From Candidatus Bathyarchaeota archaeon (GTDB taxonomy: Archaea; Thermoproteota; Bathyarchaeia; Bathyarchaeales; Bathycorpusculaceae), in contig JAOZHY010000009.1 of assembly GCA_026014595.1 (NCBI GenBank), positions 124,001-188,000 of the forward strand: a stretch of 64,000 nt of DNA, given 5' to 3'. The position numbers and the translations under genes are program-made. Every line of letters begins with the position of its first letter. The stretch's first letter is position 1. This document shows positions 20,610 through 31,004 of this stretch, piece after piece. The notes below the pieces were generated by a model. It made no database searches. It saw only the letters and a program-made list of their open reading frames with translations, and was not told the DNA's origin.

Positions 20610-21896
20610 ATGAAAAAGGTGGGGCTGTCTATGGCACTAGATACAGTACTCAGGGCAATCATTACAATTTGCATTCTGGTTTTTTCAGCTAAGGTTCTGG
20701 GTGAAATTTTTAGTTGGCACAAGATTCCAGCAGTTCTTGGTGAATTGCTTGCAGGAATTATCCTTGGGCCATATGCTTTAGGCTCAGTTCTAGTCATAAA
20801 TGGTTCACCTCTAATGGAAATAAACGAAATAGTCCGCGCCTTTGGGGAAATAGGCGGCATACTAATTCTGTTTGTTGCAGGTTTAGAAATGACTTTCAGA
20901 GATTTCTGGAAAGTTGGCATAGGCAGCTTCGCAGTTGCAGTAGTAGGCGTAATAATTCCTTTTACAATGGGATATGCCATCTCGATGACATTTGGTTTAA
21001 ACATAATAACATGCTTAGTTGTAGGCGCCGCCCTTGTCGCAACAAGCACCTCAATCACCGCGCTTGTCCTGCAGGAGCTAAATAAAACGCAAAGTGTAGA
21101 GTCAAAAATGATGGTTAGCGCCGCCGTGGTTGACGATGTTTTAGGACTTGCAATTCTTGGTGTCGTCGTATCATTCATAACTAACAGTGCTTCCTTGAGC
21201 ATCTTCAACATCCTTTGGGTAGTCATAACAGCCTTAATCATCTGGCTAGCCATGGCAGCATTTGACGCATTTATTCTACCAAAAGTAATTGACCTTACCT
21301 CAAAAGGTTCAGAAGCCACAATGGAAGCCGCAGCCACTGCATCATGTTTCGGCGCCTCCGCGTTGGCAGCGGTGCTTGGATTATCACCTATTGTAGGCGC
21401 TTTTGCGGCGGGAATGGCAGTTGCTAACTCCAAAGCTATCGAGAAAATACGTGAATATGTCAAGAAAATAAGCATTATTTTCTCGCCAGTTTTCTTTGGT
21501 CTTGCAGGGGCGCAGCTTGATCTCCGAAGCTTCATCAACACTGACTGGTTCTTCTACGTCTTCTTAATCGTGATTGTTATAATAGCTGTTCTGAGCAAAA
21601 TAATTGGATGCGGTTTACCAGCAGCTTTCTTTTTAAAAGACCGTCTTAAGGGACTCAGAGTGGGTATAGGAATGATTTCTCGAGGTGAAGTAGGCTTGAT
21701 CGTTGCTGGAGTTGCCATTTCGGCGGGAGCCATTAGTCAAAGTATTTATGCTGCGATTTTAGGGATGATTATAGTGACTACCTTTTTAGCGCCTTTGCTG
21801 CTAAGAAAATCCTATGAAAACAAATCTGAAGAAGAAAATCAAGCGCAACCAAACCGAGATACAACCGCTGATTACATACCAACATATCCATTGTAA
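20610..21896 (+). CDS. Na+/H+ antiporter (KefB/CPA2 type)
   Basis: multi-TM; GELLAGIILGPYALG; SRGEVGLIVAGVA. Confidence 0.92.
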   Translation: MKKVGLSMALDTVLRAIITICILVFSAKVLGEIFSWHKIPAVLGELLAGIILGPYALGSVLVINGSPLMEINEIVRAFGEIGGILILFVAGLEMTFRDFWKVGIGSFAVAVVGVIIPFTMGYAISMTFGLNIITCLVVGAALVATSTSITALVLQELNKTQSVESKMMVSAAVVDDVLGLAILGVVVSFITNSASLSIFNILWVVITALIIWLAMAAFDAFILPKVIDLTSKGSEATMEAAATASCFGASALAAVLGLSPIVGAFAAGMAVANSKAIEKIREYVKKISIIFSPVFFGLAGAQLDLRSFINTDWFFYVFLIVIVIIAVLSKIIGCGLPAAFFLKDRLKGLRVGIGMISRGEVGLIVAGVAISAGAISQSIYAAILGMIIVTTFLAPLLLRKSYENKSEEENQAQPNRDTTADYIPTYPL

Positions 21897-21998
21897 AGCA
21901 AAAGAACTATCTGAATTAAAATCTGGCAGATAAGTTACCTTTCTTCAAAAGATCTTTTCTCGTGCAAGCTTGCAAACTGTCAAATTGGGATTTGAATG

Positions 21999-22083
21999 CA
22001 TTGCAGAAATAGATGGAGCCAGAGTGTTCAGGAAGCGAAAGTAGTCTTATATGCTCCCAGTTAATCTTTTATGGCTTCTATGA
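21999..22083 (+). repeat. left copy of 85-bp direct repeat (candidate att site / integrase 3' remnant)
   Basis: 84/85 by eye with 49758-49842; encodes IAEIDGARVFRKRK-stop plus the 3' end of a UPF0147-like gene on the minus strand. Confidence 0.9.
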
Positions 22084-22612
22084 AAACTACGTGGTGAAGT
22101 CTCCCGCACAACCCCCTTTTTCTAAGGCTCCTTGCTGGAAAGCTGTTTTGAAGAGGCGAATTTGATGGTTGAAAAAGCTGTTAAATTCCCCCCGTTATGG
22201 TAGAACATAAAAAGATTAAATCAGGTATACCGCAGCAAGGAATTGCAACGGTACTATGCAGAAACTATATTTTCATCGAATATTTTGCACAACGTAAATG
22301 CTCTTTTTTATCTTTATACTTGTAAACTGGGGTTGCTTGGATTTGAACCATAATCGCGTTATGATTTCATCCGAACTTCATTTTTTTACTCCAACGGATG
22401 GTAATTTCGCTTGGTTTCACAATTTTGGCGATTCAGCACTAAAACCGCAAGTAGCGATCATTCCGCTTTGTTTCTTTCTAAGCGCGCGGCTCGCCAAGAC
22501 TCTGGCTCATAAGCTAATCTGGTGGCCTACTTGTATGATCTGATGAATAGCTTTCCCCAAACCTCATTTTGTCCGAAGAGCACCTAACTTTTATTGAACT
22601 CATTGTTCACAT

Positions 22613-23908
22613 TTATTTGGGTTTATATCTCAAGATAGCGGCTATTCCTCCTAAAGCCGTGAGTTGCGCTTTTTCATCTGACTCCGTAGATATGACTTCA
22701 ACCCTCGCGTCTGTCTGCGAAGCTGCATCCTCCAAGACATCCACTATATCTTTTTCCTCTACCTCATACTCGTGGGAATTGCATCTCTCGCAAGGATTAG
22801 ACAGCATTTTCCGAATTGTTTGTGTTTTCTCCTTTTTGTCTACAATCTCTGTTTTCCGGAGTCCACATTTTTTGCACATTGCACCAATTTCAATTAGGTT
22901 TGTACTGTCTGTGATTATGACAAGCTCGACTTCCTCATTCCTAAGTGCGTTTAAAACTGGATATAGCCCATAGATAGCCAAGCCGTCTTGCTTGGCTAAT
23001 TCTGCCAGAAGTCGGTGAGCAACCATTTTCTCCTCGGGTGCACACATGTTGCTTATGGCTTCGGAAGATTTTTCAAGTATCTCCTTCACTCCTTCTTTAC
23101 CGACAGATTGCGTATCAACCGTGCTCAGAATGGCGTTCTGGAGCTCATAATGTAGGTAATTACCCTTCAAGAAATCGTTCTTCGTAGATCCTGGTCCTCC
23201 CACTATCATCGCGATTATTCTGTGATCCTCAAGAAACGCCTTTGTAGCATGCTCGGCGATCCTGTGGAAAAAGTATGTAAGCTCCATGTCACGTTCTCTT
23301 TCGTAACGTCTTTGACTCTGCCCACCCTTTCCTGATTTTCCAGGAATCCCAGAAGTGATATCTTTTATAAATTCAAGGCGTTCACCGTTAAGTAGACCAA
23401 AGCTAGCCTCTTTTGAGTCCATGGCGACAATTCCCACAACTCTTGGGTTTCGCAGCATCTCCCTCAAAGGCTCTAAATGGAAATGGTCATCAACCTCGTA
23501 GAGATAGGTGGCAACAGGTTCTGGTGGAACTATTTCTTCGACAGAAGCAACTTCGCCTTTCTGATCGTTTACGGCGAAAGTCCCTGCAAATAGGGCTAAG
23601 CCATTTTCCGAGATTTCCTTTTTCAGTTTCAGGTGTTGAAGTAAATTCTTAAAAGCATCTTGAAAACGATCCTGAACGCTTTCGTGGTTCATGGTAGCAT
23701 ATTTAGACTGATTTTTTAGGGTGGTGATTATTTGATCAGGTGATGAGTTTGGGGGTATGTAGAGAGATATGAACTCCTTTCCTACTCCTTCTTTGTCGGA
23801 GAGCCAAGCTATCATCTTCCTTAGTCTGTGTTGTTTCACGGAATTACTGGTTCCCGTTTGACAGGCGTAAATATATGTTGCTTTTTCAGAACCCAAATTT
23901 GGCACCAC
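22613..23908 (-). CDS. divergent archaeal peptide chain release factor aRF1 paralog
   Basis: GKGGQSQRRYERERD catalytic GGQ loop; full three-domain length 431 aa; NIKS region reads NHES. Confidence 0.88.
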   Translation of the reverse strand: MVPNLGSEKATYIYACQTGTSNSVKQHRLRKMIAWLSDKEGVGKEFISLYIPPNSSPDQIITTLKNQSKYATMNHESVQDRFQDAFKNLLQHLKLKKEISENGLALFAGTFAVNDQKGEVASVEEIVPPEPVATYLYEVDDHFHLEPLREMLRNPRVVGIVAMDSKEASFGLLNGERLEFIKDITSGIPGKSGKGGQSQRRYERERDMELTYFFHRIAEHATKAFLEDHRIIAMIVGGPGSTKNDFLKGNYLHYELQNAILSTVDTQSVGKEGVKEILEKSSEAISNMCAPEEKMVAHRLLAELAKQDGLAIYGLYPVLNALRNEEVELVIITDSTNLIEIGAMCKKCGLRKTEIVDKKEKTQTIRKMLSNPCERCNSHEYEVEEKDIVDVLEDAASQTDARVEVISTESDEKAQLTALGGIAAILRYKPK

Positions 23909-24153
23909 AGGGTAGGGTTATGTTAGAGACTGATTTATTAGTTTCGTCAGAAATTAAACGCGCGAAAGGCTATAAAAAAGAACAACCATCGATTAAGCGA
24001 GCTAAGAAAAGGCTAAACAAGAAATCAGGGAAATCTTCTCCAAGCTCTTATAGTACAGTACCATATTACTTTATCGAACAAACCGATATAGTAGATGAAC
24101 TTAATCGCGAAAAAATAATCAAGCGCGCGCATTTGATAGGTGTGTGATAGACT

Positions 24154-25206
24154 TTGAACAAAACAAAGATTGTCTGTACCCTTGGACCTGCAAGTTTCTC
24201 ATATGAAGTAATAAAGGATATGCATGAGGCAGGACTTAGCGGAGTCAGAATAAACACTGCATATGGGTCAATGGAACAATACAAGAGGACAATTGAGTGT
24301 GTTAGAGAAATCGGTGAAATCCCGATAATTCTAGACGTTAAAGGACCAGAGATCAGAATAAACGCCAACAGAATGGTTGTGAATAAAGGTGAATTCTTTG
24401 ATGTTGGTTTTGGAGATAAGGAGCCTAGTTTCAATTGGGACTTTTATGATAAGATGGCTGTTGGCGACTTGGTTATAATTGACAACGGTAAAGTGAGAAC
24501 GCAGGTCTTCGAGAAATTTGATAGACAACTGCGACTAAAGGTGATTTCTGAAGGAGAAATCGCAGATGGTAAAGGAGTCAATGTTCCAAACAAGCAGCTC
24601 TCAGTTCCAACGCTTTCGGAGAAGGACAAAGAAATAGTGCACTTTTCCGTAGAACACGACATCGATTACATAGCCCTGTCTTTCACTAGAAACGTTCAAG
24701 ACATAATCAACCTGAAAACTGAAGCTGAAGACTTCAAGGGAGCGATCATTGCTAAAATCGAGAATCCGGAAGGAATCAGCAATTTCAATGAAATTCTCGA
24801 ACACTCAGACGGCATAATGGTTGCCCGAGGAGACATGGGAGTAGAGCTTGAACCCGAAAAGGTTCCAGCGATTCAGAAATCAATAATCAAAGCCTGCAAT
24901 CAAAAAGGCAAGCCAGTGATAACTGCAACTGAAATGCTTGAGTCCATGATGAGTCACCCGTTGCCTACTAGGGCAGAAGTCAGCGACGTAGCTAACGCCA
25001 TACTAGATGGAACCGACGCAACTATGCTTTCAGGAGAAACAGCTGTTGGAAAATATCCTGTAGAATCTGTTGCGATGATGTCGCGAATAGCAGCGGAAGC
25101 AGAAAAAAGCAACGCAAAGCCATGTTGGAGAGGAAAGTTTCGCGAACATATCAGAGACTATAAGCAATGCTGTTCAGAGGATTTGCCGGTCAATGCCGAT
25201 AAGTAA
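24154..25206 (+). CDS. pyk: pyruvate kinase, catalytic part
   Basis: [47 protein letters not shown]. Confidence 0.93.
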   Translation: MNKTKIVCTLGPASFSYEVIKDMHEAGLSGVRINTAYGSMEQYKRTIECVREIGEIPIILDVKGPEIRINANRMVVNKGEFFDVGFGDKEPSFNWDFYDKMAVGDLVIIDNGKVRTQVFEKFDRQLRLKVISEGEIADGKGVNVPNKQLSVPTLSEKDKEIVHFSVEHDIDYIALSFTRNVQDIINLKTEAEDFKGAIIAKIENPEGISNFNEILEHSDGIMVARGDMGVELEPEKVPAIQKSIIKACNQKGKPVITATEMLESMMSHPLPTRAEVSDVANAILDGTDATMLSGETAVGKYPVESVAMMSRIAAEAEKSNAKPCWRGKFREHIRDYKQCCSEDLPVNADK

Positions 25207-25519
25207 GGTGGTAACTCTTACAAAATCAGGATACACGGCAAGGATGATCTCTAGATTCAGGATCCCTCAACCCATAATCGCTGTTACACCTGATGATAGA
25301 GTTAAGCGGCAACTGGAGCTTGTATTCGGAGTCTACTCTACTAAGGTTGATTATCGAGAACAAAAAGATCATATTCTCTATATAGCGAACTGTCTGCAAT
25401 CAATAAAATTACTTAACGATGAAGATACAGTGCTTTTCACTGCTGGGTTCAGGACAACGGAAAAGCATGCCAGCAATCTAATTGAAATTCATAAAATTGA
25501 GGAACTGCGGGCTTCATAG
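25193..25519 (+). CDS. pyruvate kinase C-terminal domain, separate frame
   Basis: [36 protein letters not shown]; overlaps preceding ORF by 14 nt. Confidence 0.85.
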   Translation: MPISKVVTLTKSGYTARMISRFRIPQPIIAVTPDDRVKRQLELVFGVYSTKVDYREQKDHILYIANCLQSIKLLNDEDTVLFTAGFRTTEKHASNLIEIHKIEELRAS

Positions 25520-25602
25520 GAATCCATGATTAGCGATTGAAAATAGCCAAATTGGATCAGGATAATTATAGTTGGTGCAATAAATTGACATTTTCTACGC
25601 TT

Positions 25603-27390
25603 TTAGAGGTAGGCGTCCGACGCGTATTTCTGCATCATTCTATGCGTATTGAAGTAATATGCAACTTTTCCTATCGAGTTCTTCATCATGTTTATCCAAG
25701 CGTCCCTTGTCTCATAGAAACTGGGCAGTATCAAATACTGCAATTTACCGTAGATATCGTTCAGTTCCCTCTTACGTCTATCTTCTTCGCTAACAATTGC
25801 ATCTGGAGATGGCCCGATTGCCCACCCAGTTAGACCCTCAACACAGCCTTCTATCCACCAGCCGTCTAATACGCTGAAGTTTATCACGCCATTATGCGCT
25901 GCTTTCATGCCGCTTGTACCCGATGCCTCATAAGGCGGCAAAGGCGTGTTCAACCACAAATCAACACCAGAAGTCAATTTTGCAGCAATTTCCATTGTAT
26001 AATTTTCAAGATAGGCGATTTTTACGTCGTTTTTCAAACGTTCAATATACTCGTAGATTTCTTCAATTAGTTTTTTACCCATTACATCCTTGGGATGCGC
26101 CTTTCCAGCGAAAACCAGTTGAATCTTCTGGTCCTTTTGTGCTTCCTTTAATCTTTCTAAATCCGAGAAAATTATGGTTGCTCTTTTGTACTCTGTTGCC
26201 CTTCTCGCGAATCCTATAGTTAGAGTGTTAGAATCCATCGTGACTCCGGCTTTTTCGTGGATAAAATCTAGCAGATTCTGTTTCGCTTTCTGGTGAGCTT
26301 CCCATATCTCTTCATCGGGAATTACGTCAACTCTTACAAGAAGTTCAGGTTCGTTTGCCCAACCGCGAATATATTTGTTAAAGAGTTCCCTGAAGCAGGG
26401 GCAAGTCCAATAGTGCGAGTGCACTCCGTTTGTAATTTCCTGTATATGATATCCTGGGAAGAGTTTTCGAGAGTACTCCATGTGTTCTTCAGTTACGCCA
26501 TTGGTGTACTTGCTTAGGTTCAATGCCAAGAGGGTCATGTTCAATCTGTCAGACCCGCCGTAGTCTTTCAAAACATTTAGAGGAACTTCATCTTCAAGAG
26601 TTTTTGAAAACAGGTCGTATAAGAATTTGTCAAAGGCTGCAGCCACAGGCGTGTGAGTGGTAAAAACACACAGATTTTTCACTTTGTCGGCGTCAAGGTT
26701 GTTTCTTCTTAAAAGTTCCAGGGTTAGAAGGCTTGAATGTCCTTCGTTCATGTGATATTTCTTAACGTTAATGTTTAACGCTTCAAGAATTCGCTGTCCA
26801 CCTATGCCTAGAACAATTTCTTGTTTAAGCCTATACGCTTCGTCTCCTCCGTAAAGAAAATCAGTTATCCCCCTGTCTTCTGGATCGTTGCCTTCAACAT
26901 CTGTGGTAAGGAATAGAACGGGAATGGTGCCTCCGGTCATGCTTTCTTGTTCGTAAACCCAAGCGCCAACTTTTACTATGCGTCCAGATATTTTTAAGGT
27001 TGTAGTTTGTGGGAGCAGTTTCATGAACTTCGAAGGTTCCCACTCTTCTGGATATTCTAGCTGTTTTCCATCGGATGTTATCTTCTGTCTTAGATAGCCC
27101 TTTTTGCTGAGAAGAGTTACGGCGATTAATGGGAGTCTTAGGTCTGCACCTGATCTGATTACGTCGCCGGCTAAAACGCCTAGGCCTCCGCTGTAGGTGG
27201 GAATGTTGCTGTCGACGCCGATTTCCATTGAAAAATAGGCGATTTTGGGTCCGTCAATGAAGCTGCGCATGCAGTATTCGCTGTCAAAATAGTATTGCTT
27301 TGCTAGGAAATCTGTCTTGAAATTGGCTTTTTCGGGATCAAGGGGCATTCCGCATACTGGGTCTTTTACAATCATATTCTCAAACTCCAA
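25603..27390 (-). CDS. alpha-glucan (glycogen) phosphorylase with N-terminal YHS metal-binding domain
   Basis: N-terminal VKDPVCGMPLDPEKANFKTDFLAKQYYFDSEYC then AYFSMEIGVDSNIPTYSGGLGVLAGD; PLP motif ASGTSGMKAAHNG. Confidence 0.92.
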   Translation of the reverse strand: MEFENMIVKDPVCGMPLDPEKANFKTDFLAKQYYFDSEYCMRSFIDGPKIAYFSMEIGVDSNIPTYSGGLGVLAGDVIRSGADLRLPLIAVTLLSKKGYLRQKITSDGKQLEYPEEWEPSKFMKLLPQTTTLKISGRIVKVGAWVYEQESMTGGTIPVLFLTTDVEGNDPEDRGITDFLYGGDEAYRLKQEIVLGIGGQRILEALNINVKKYHMNEGHSSLLTLELLRRNNLDADKVKNLCVFTTHTPVAAAFDKFLYDLFSKTLEDEVPLNVLKDYGGSDRLNMTLLALNLSKYTNGVTEEHMEYSRKLFPGYHIQEITNGVHSHYWTCPCFRELFNKYIRGWANEPELLVRVDVIPDEEIWEAHQKAKQNLLDFIHEKAGVTMDSNTLTIGFARRATEYKRATIIFSDLERLKEAQKDQKIQLVFAGKAHPKDVMGKKLIEEIYEYIERLKNDVKIAYLENYTMEIAAKLTSGVDLWLNTPLPPYEASGTSGMKAAHNGVINFSVLDGWWIEGCVEGLTGWAIGPSPDAIVSEEDRRKRELNDIYGKLQYLILPSFYETRDAWINMMKNSIGKVAYYFNTHRMMQKYASDAYL

Positions 27391-27474
27391 ATGTGAAAAT
27401 GACTTGGTTATGATATTTGTCAGTTCGCTTGCATTTTACTCATTTCAAAAGGGTGGATAAATGTCAATTTGATG

Positions 27475-27807
27475 CTAAAGCATCCAGCTTTGAGCAGCTG
27501 TTTGGTGGGGTGGTTCTTTTTCCTGGTGCTCTTTTTTCTTTCTCTCTTTAAATCTGTTAATTTTAACGGTTGATTTTTCAGCTGAAACCCAATGAGTGCT
27601 GTTTAGGTCTCGATGGTAAACAAACTTGTTGACTACATGCTCAAGGTCTTGTAGAGATAAGTTTTCAGACTCTACCGTTAATTTATCTGTTCCTTGGGAA
27701 ACGGAGACCTTTAGATGTGCCAGAAGGAAATTTGTTAGATTTTCTTTTTCATTATCTAAATCGCCCATGTCTACATGGAATTTTGTTGTTTTATGGTTAA
27801 AGAGCAA
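27475..27807 (-). CDS. small basic protein, candidate ribosomal protein eL22-like (island paralog)
   Basis: paralog of 56468-56791; LKVSV..LTVESENLS..KFVYHRDLNSTHWVSAEKSTVKINRFK. Confidence 0.6.
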   Translation of the reverse strand: MLFNHKTTKFHVDMGDLDNEKENLTNFLLAHLKVSVSQGTDKLTVESENLSLQDLEHVVNKFVYHRDLNSTHWVSAEKSTVKINRFKERKKKEHQEKEPPHQTAAQSWML

Positions 27808-27923
27808 AATGGGGCACTCCCAAACAACATTAGGCCAATTTTATATTTAAAAGTTAGCGCGCGTGAACGGATTGAGGAAAAAACTAAAACGTTCATTCGC
27901 GTTTTGACAATGTGAGGTATGTA

Positions 27924-28605
<682 letters not shown>

Positions 28606-29056
28606 ATATTAGCTTTCTTCAACATCAAGATGTTAGGGACTTACAAGTAAAAAGAAGGTGGCTATCATGCCGGAAAATCAAGCTACATAGCTTTTGGGGT
28701 TGGGAACGATAACTCCTTTTGAACCAAGTATCAGATTTAAGAAAGCCTACCTCAAGCTGCAAGTATCTTGTAGATGGGCCTGTCCAAATATGGGCAGCTA
28801 GTCGAGATTGGTTTCTTGAGGAATTGGGAAGAAACACTTCATTTCGCTTCTTGGACTGCTTCTCGTTACAGGTCAATTTGGTGAAGCCAAGTTATTGAAG
28901 TTGCAAAATACGAGAAGAATGGCTTGATTCCAAATAGATTCCTAAAAGACAAAATTGAATACAATACTGCGGATGACTCAAAGTGGTTTGTTCAAGCAGT
29001 AAAGTCGTATTTGATAACACAAGGTTCTGACAAGGTTGGAGATGCAGGAAAAAACT

Positions 29057-29689
29057 TTATTGAATCTGTGAGATTGCGCGTGCCGTCCCATCAATTATGA
29101 ATTGAATTGCTATAGCCAAGACAATAATTGCCATGATTGCCGTAACTACTTTAAGCCCTTCATCGCCCAAATACTTGAACAATCTTTGCGAATACCTCAT
29201 TCCTAAATAGGAGATCAAAACTCCAACAAATATAGCTACAAAAATGAATGATGTTTCTATCAGGTTCTGCGCCTTTGAAGTAAATAGTATTACCGCTGTT
29301 ATTGTTCCCGGACCAGCTGTTAGAGGAAAAGCTAAGGGAACAATTGCTATGTCTTCGCTTCCATCTCTACTAGGAGATTTGTTGTTTGGGTTTAGCATTC
29401 TGAGGGCTACCGCGACCAAAAGGATTCCGCCTGCAATCTGAAATGCCGCCATGGTTATATTGAAAACCTGAAACACCAGGTGTCCAGTAAGACCGAAAAA
29501 AGCTAATACCACAAAAGATAGTCTCATCGACTTTGCGAGGATTTTGCGTTTCTTCTCAGGAGACATGGTCTTTGTTAAGGTGGCATATACCGCTATCGTG
29601 CTGAACGGTTCCATGACCGCGACAATGGAGCTAATTGCCAAAATCGCAAAATCTGACAAAGCCATGGTCTTCACCAAAGTTTTTGGCAA
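29057..29689 (-). CDS. MarC family integral membrane protein
   Basis: IVPLAFPLTAGPGTITAVI; multi-TM. Confidence 0.9.
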   Translation of the reverse strand: MPKTLVKTMALSDFAILAISSIVAVMEPFSTIAVYATLTKTMSPEKKRKILAKSMRLSFVVLAFFGLTGHLVFQVFNITMAAFQIAGGILLVAVALRMLNPNNKSPSRDGSEDIAIVPLAFPLTAGPGTITAVILFTSKAQNLIETSFIFVAIFVGVLISYLGMRYSQRLFKYLGDEGLKVVTAIMAIIVLAIAIQFIIDGTARAISQIQ

Positions 29690-29763
29690 TATTTAGCGCG
29701 TAGAGCTTTTTAAACTGTTTGGAGTAATCCTTTAATTACAGAAAGATGTAAGCCAAGAAAACG

Positions 29764-29994
29764 TTATAAACATAAGCTCACGGCTTTCTGCTTGTTTATT
29801 CTCTGTAGGCGCGCAGCAAGGAAAATTGATTTTTCAGCGTCTTTTTTGGTGGCTCTCTTGACTTCATCTTCATTAAAGTATTTGTAATTCTCAGAACTTT
29901 GAGAAATTAAGTGCCCTTCCAAAACGTAGTGTGTTTTGCCACTGGGAGGATCAAATGTTGCCCTACTTTTTTCATAAGCCCTCCTCATGAGCAC
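29764..29994 (-). CDS. hypothetical small protein
   Basis: 76 aa ORF. Confidence 0.35.
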   Translation of the reverse strand: MLMRRAYEKSRATFDPPSGKTHYVLEGHLISQSSENYKYFNEDEVKRATKKDAEKSIFLAARLQRINKQKAVSLCL

Positions 29995-30114
29995 GGTTTT
30001 GATTCATGCTCTATGCATAATTAACAGAAAGCCCTCTCTAAAATTTTTTAGGGTATTCTTTCTCGTCAAAGTTACTATTTTCACAACACAATATTTTCAA
30101 CGGACAATTTCCCA

Positions 30115-30834
30115 TTAAATGTCCTGTAGGTAGTATTTTTTCAGAGGGTTTCTGAAATCAGTCGCCAGCTTAACATCAGGAGGAACAACTATTCCCTTCC
30201 AATCGGCCGTTTGTTCTTTTTCTAAACAACTTTTAAGCCGAATGTTGTGTATGTTTAGTGCATAAGAAACTGCATGATCTTGAGGATTTTCAATCCGTAA
30301 CATCTCCTCTAGACTCAGATGCTCAAAAACACGTCTTATTGGACGTAAAGAATTGCCGTGACAAGAAATAGCTACATTTCCAGGATTTCGCCTGAGCCAC
30401 TGTTCAAGTTGCACTATGAATGGTAATGTCCTGCTCTCAACCATTTTCAAGCTCTCTCCATCAGGAGGCGGATAATCGTAGCCTCGATGGATACGTGCAA
30501 ACCATTCCGGATTTTCCACGGAGAGCTTATGTTTGCTTTTTCCCTGCAATGTTCCGTAGCAACGCTCAATTAGTCTGTCATCAACAAATACAGGAACAGC
30601 GTTGTGTTTGCGAAGGACTATGCCAAGAGTTTCTCTGGCCCTTCTCAGATGTGAAGTAAAAGCGTAGTCGATCCTATGTCGACTGAGTTGCTCTGCAACT
30701 TCTTCTGCCTGTAAAACTCCTTTTGCTGTTAATTTAGGATCGCGCCACCCCGAAAAAAGACTTCTAGCGTTATCAGTTGTTTCTGCATGTCTAAACACAA
30801 ATAACTTGCAGATCATATCGATCATCCTCTTCAC
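30115..30834 (-). CDS. histidine phosphatase, 2,3-BPG-dependent phosphoglycerate mutase-like
   Basis: FVFRHAETTDNARSLFSGWRDPKLTAKG; RLIERCYGTLQGKSK; SCHGNSLRPI. Confidence 0.9.
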   Translation of the reverse strand: MKRMIDMICKLFVFRHAETTDNARSLFSGWRDPKLTAKGVLQAEEVAEQLSRHRIDYAFTSHLRRARETLGIVLRKHNAVPVFVDDRLIERCYGTLQGKSKHKLSVENPEWFARIHRGYDYPPPDGESLKMVESRTLPFIVQLEQWLRRNPGNVAISCHGNSLRPIRRVFEHLSLEEMLRIENPQDHAVSYALNIHNIRLKSCLEKEQTADWKGIVVPPDVKLATDFRNPLKKYYLQDI

Positions 30835-31004
30835 TCATTGAGTATTTTCCCGAACTGTTCTATGTTAACAAGTCCATTTTGCTGCTAAAGCATGTTTTTC
30901 ACTATCTTATAATGCTATGTTATTACAGGGGTCTCTTACAATTTGCCAACGTAGATAGTCGCTTGAAGGTTAATCTAAAACTAATTTGCACCTATTAGTT
31001 TTGG

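Noticed and set aside
20582-21541. Long antisense ORF (319 aa) over the Na+/H+ antiporter
   Set aside because: Complement of a clear antiporter reading frame; low-complexity Ser/Thr/Ile composition typical of shadow ORFs.
22250-22275. Possible extra copy of the dispersed repeat (TGCAGAAACTATA)
   Set aside because: Match is too short and lacks the other blocks of the family.
22325-22530. tRNA-like T-arm on the minus strand (GGTTCAAATCCAAGCAACCCC) next to the left repeat
   Set aside because: T-stem has a mismatch and no matching 5' acceptor GGGGTTG or clear anticodon arm was found; at best a decayed tRNA fragment.
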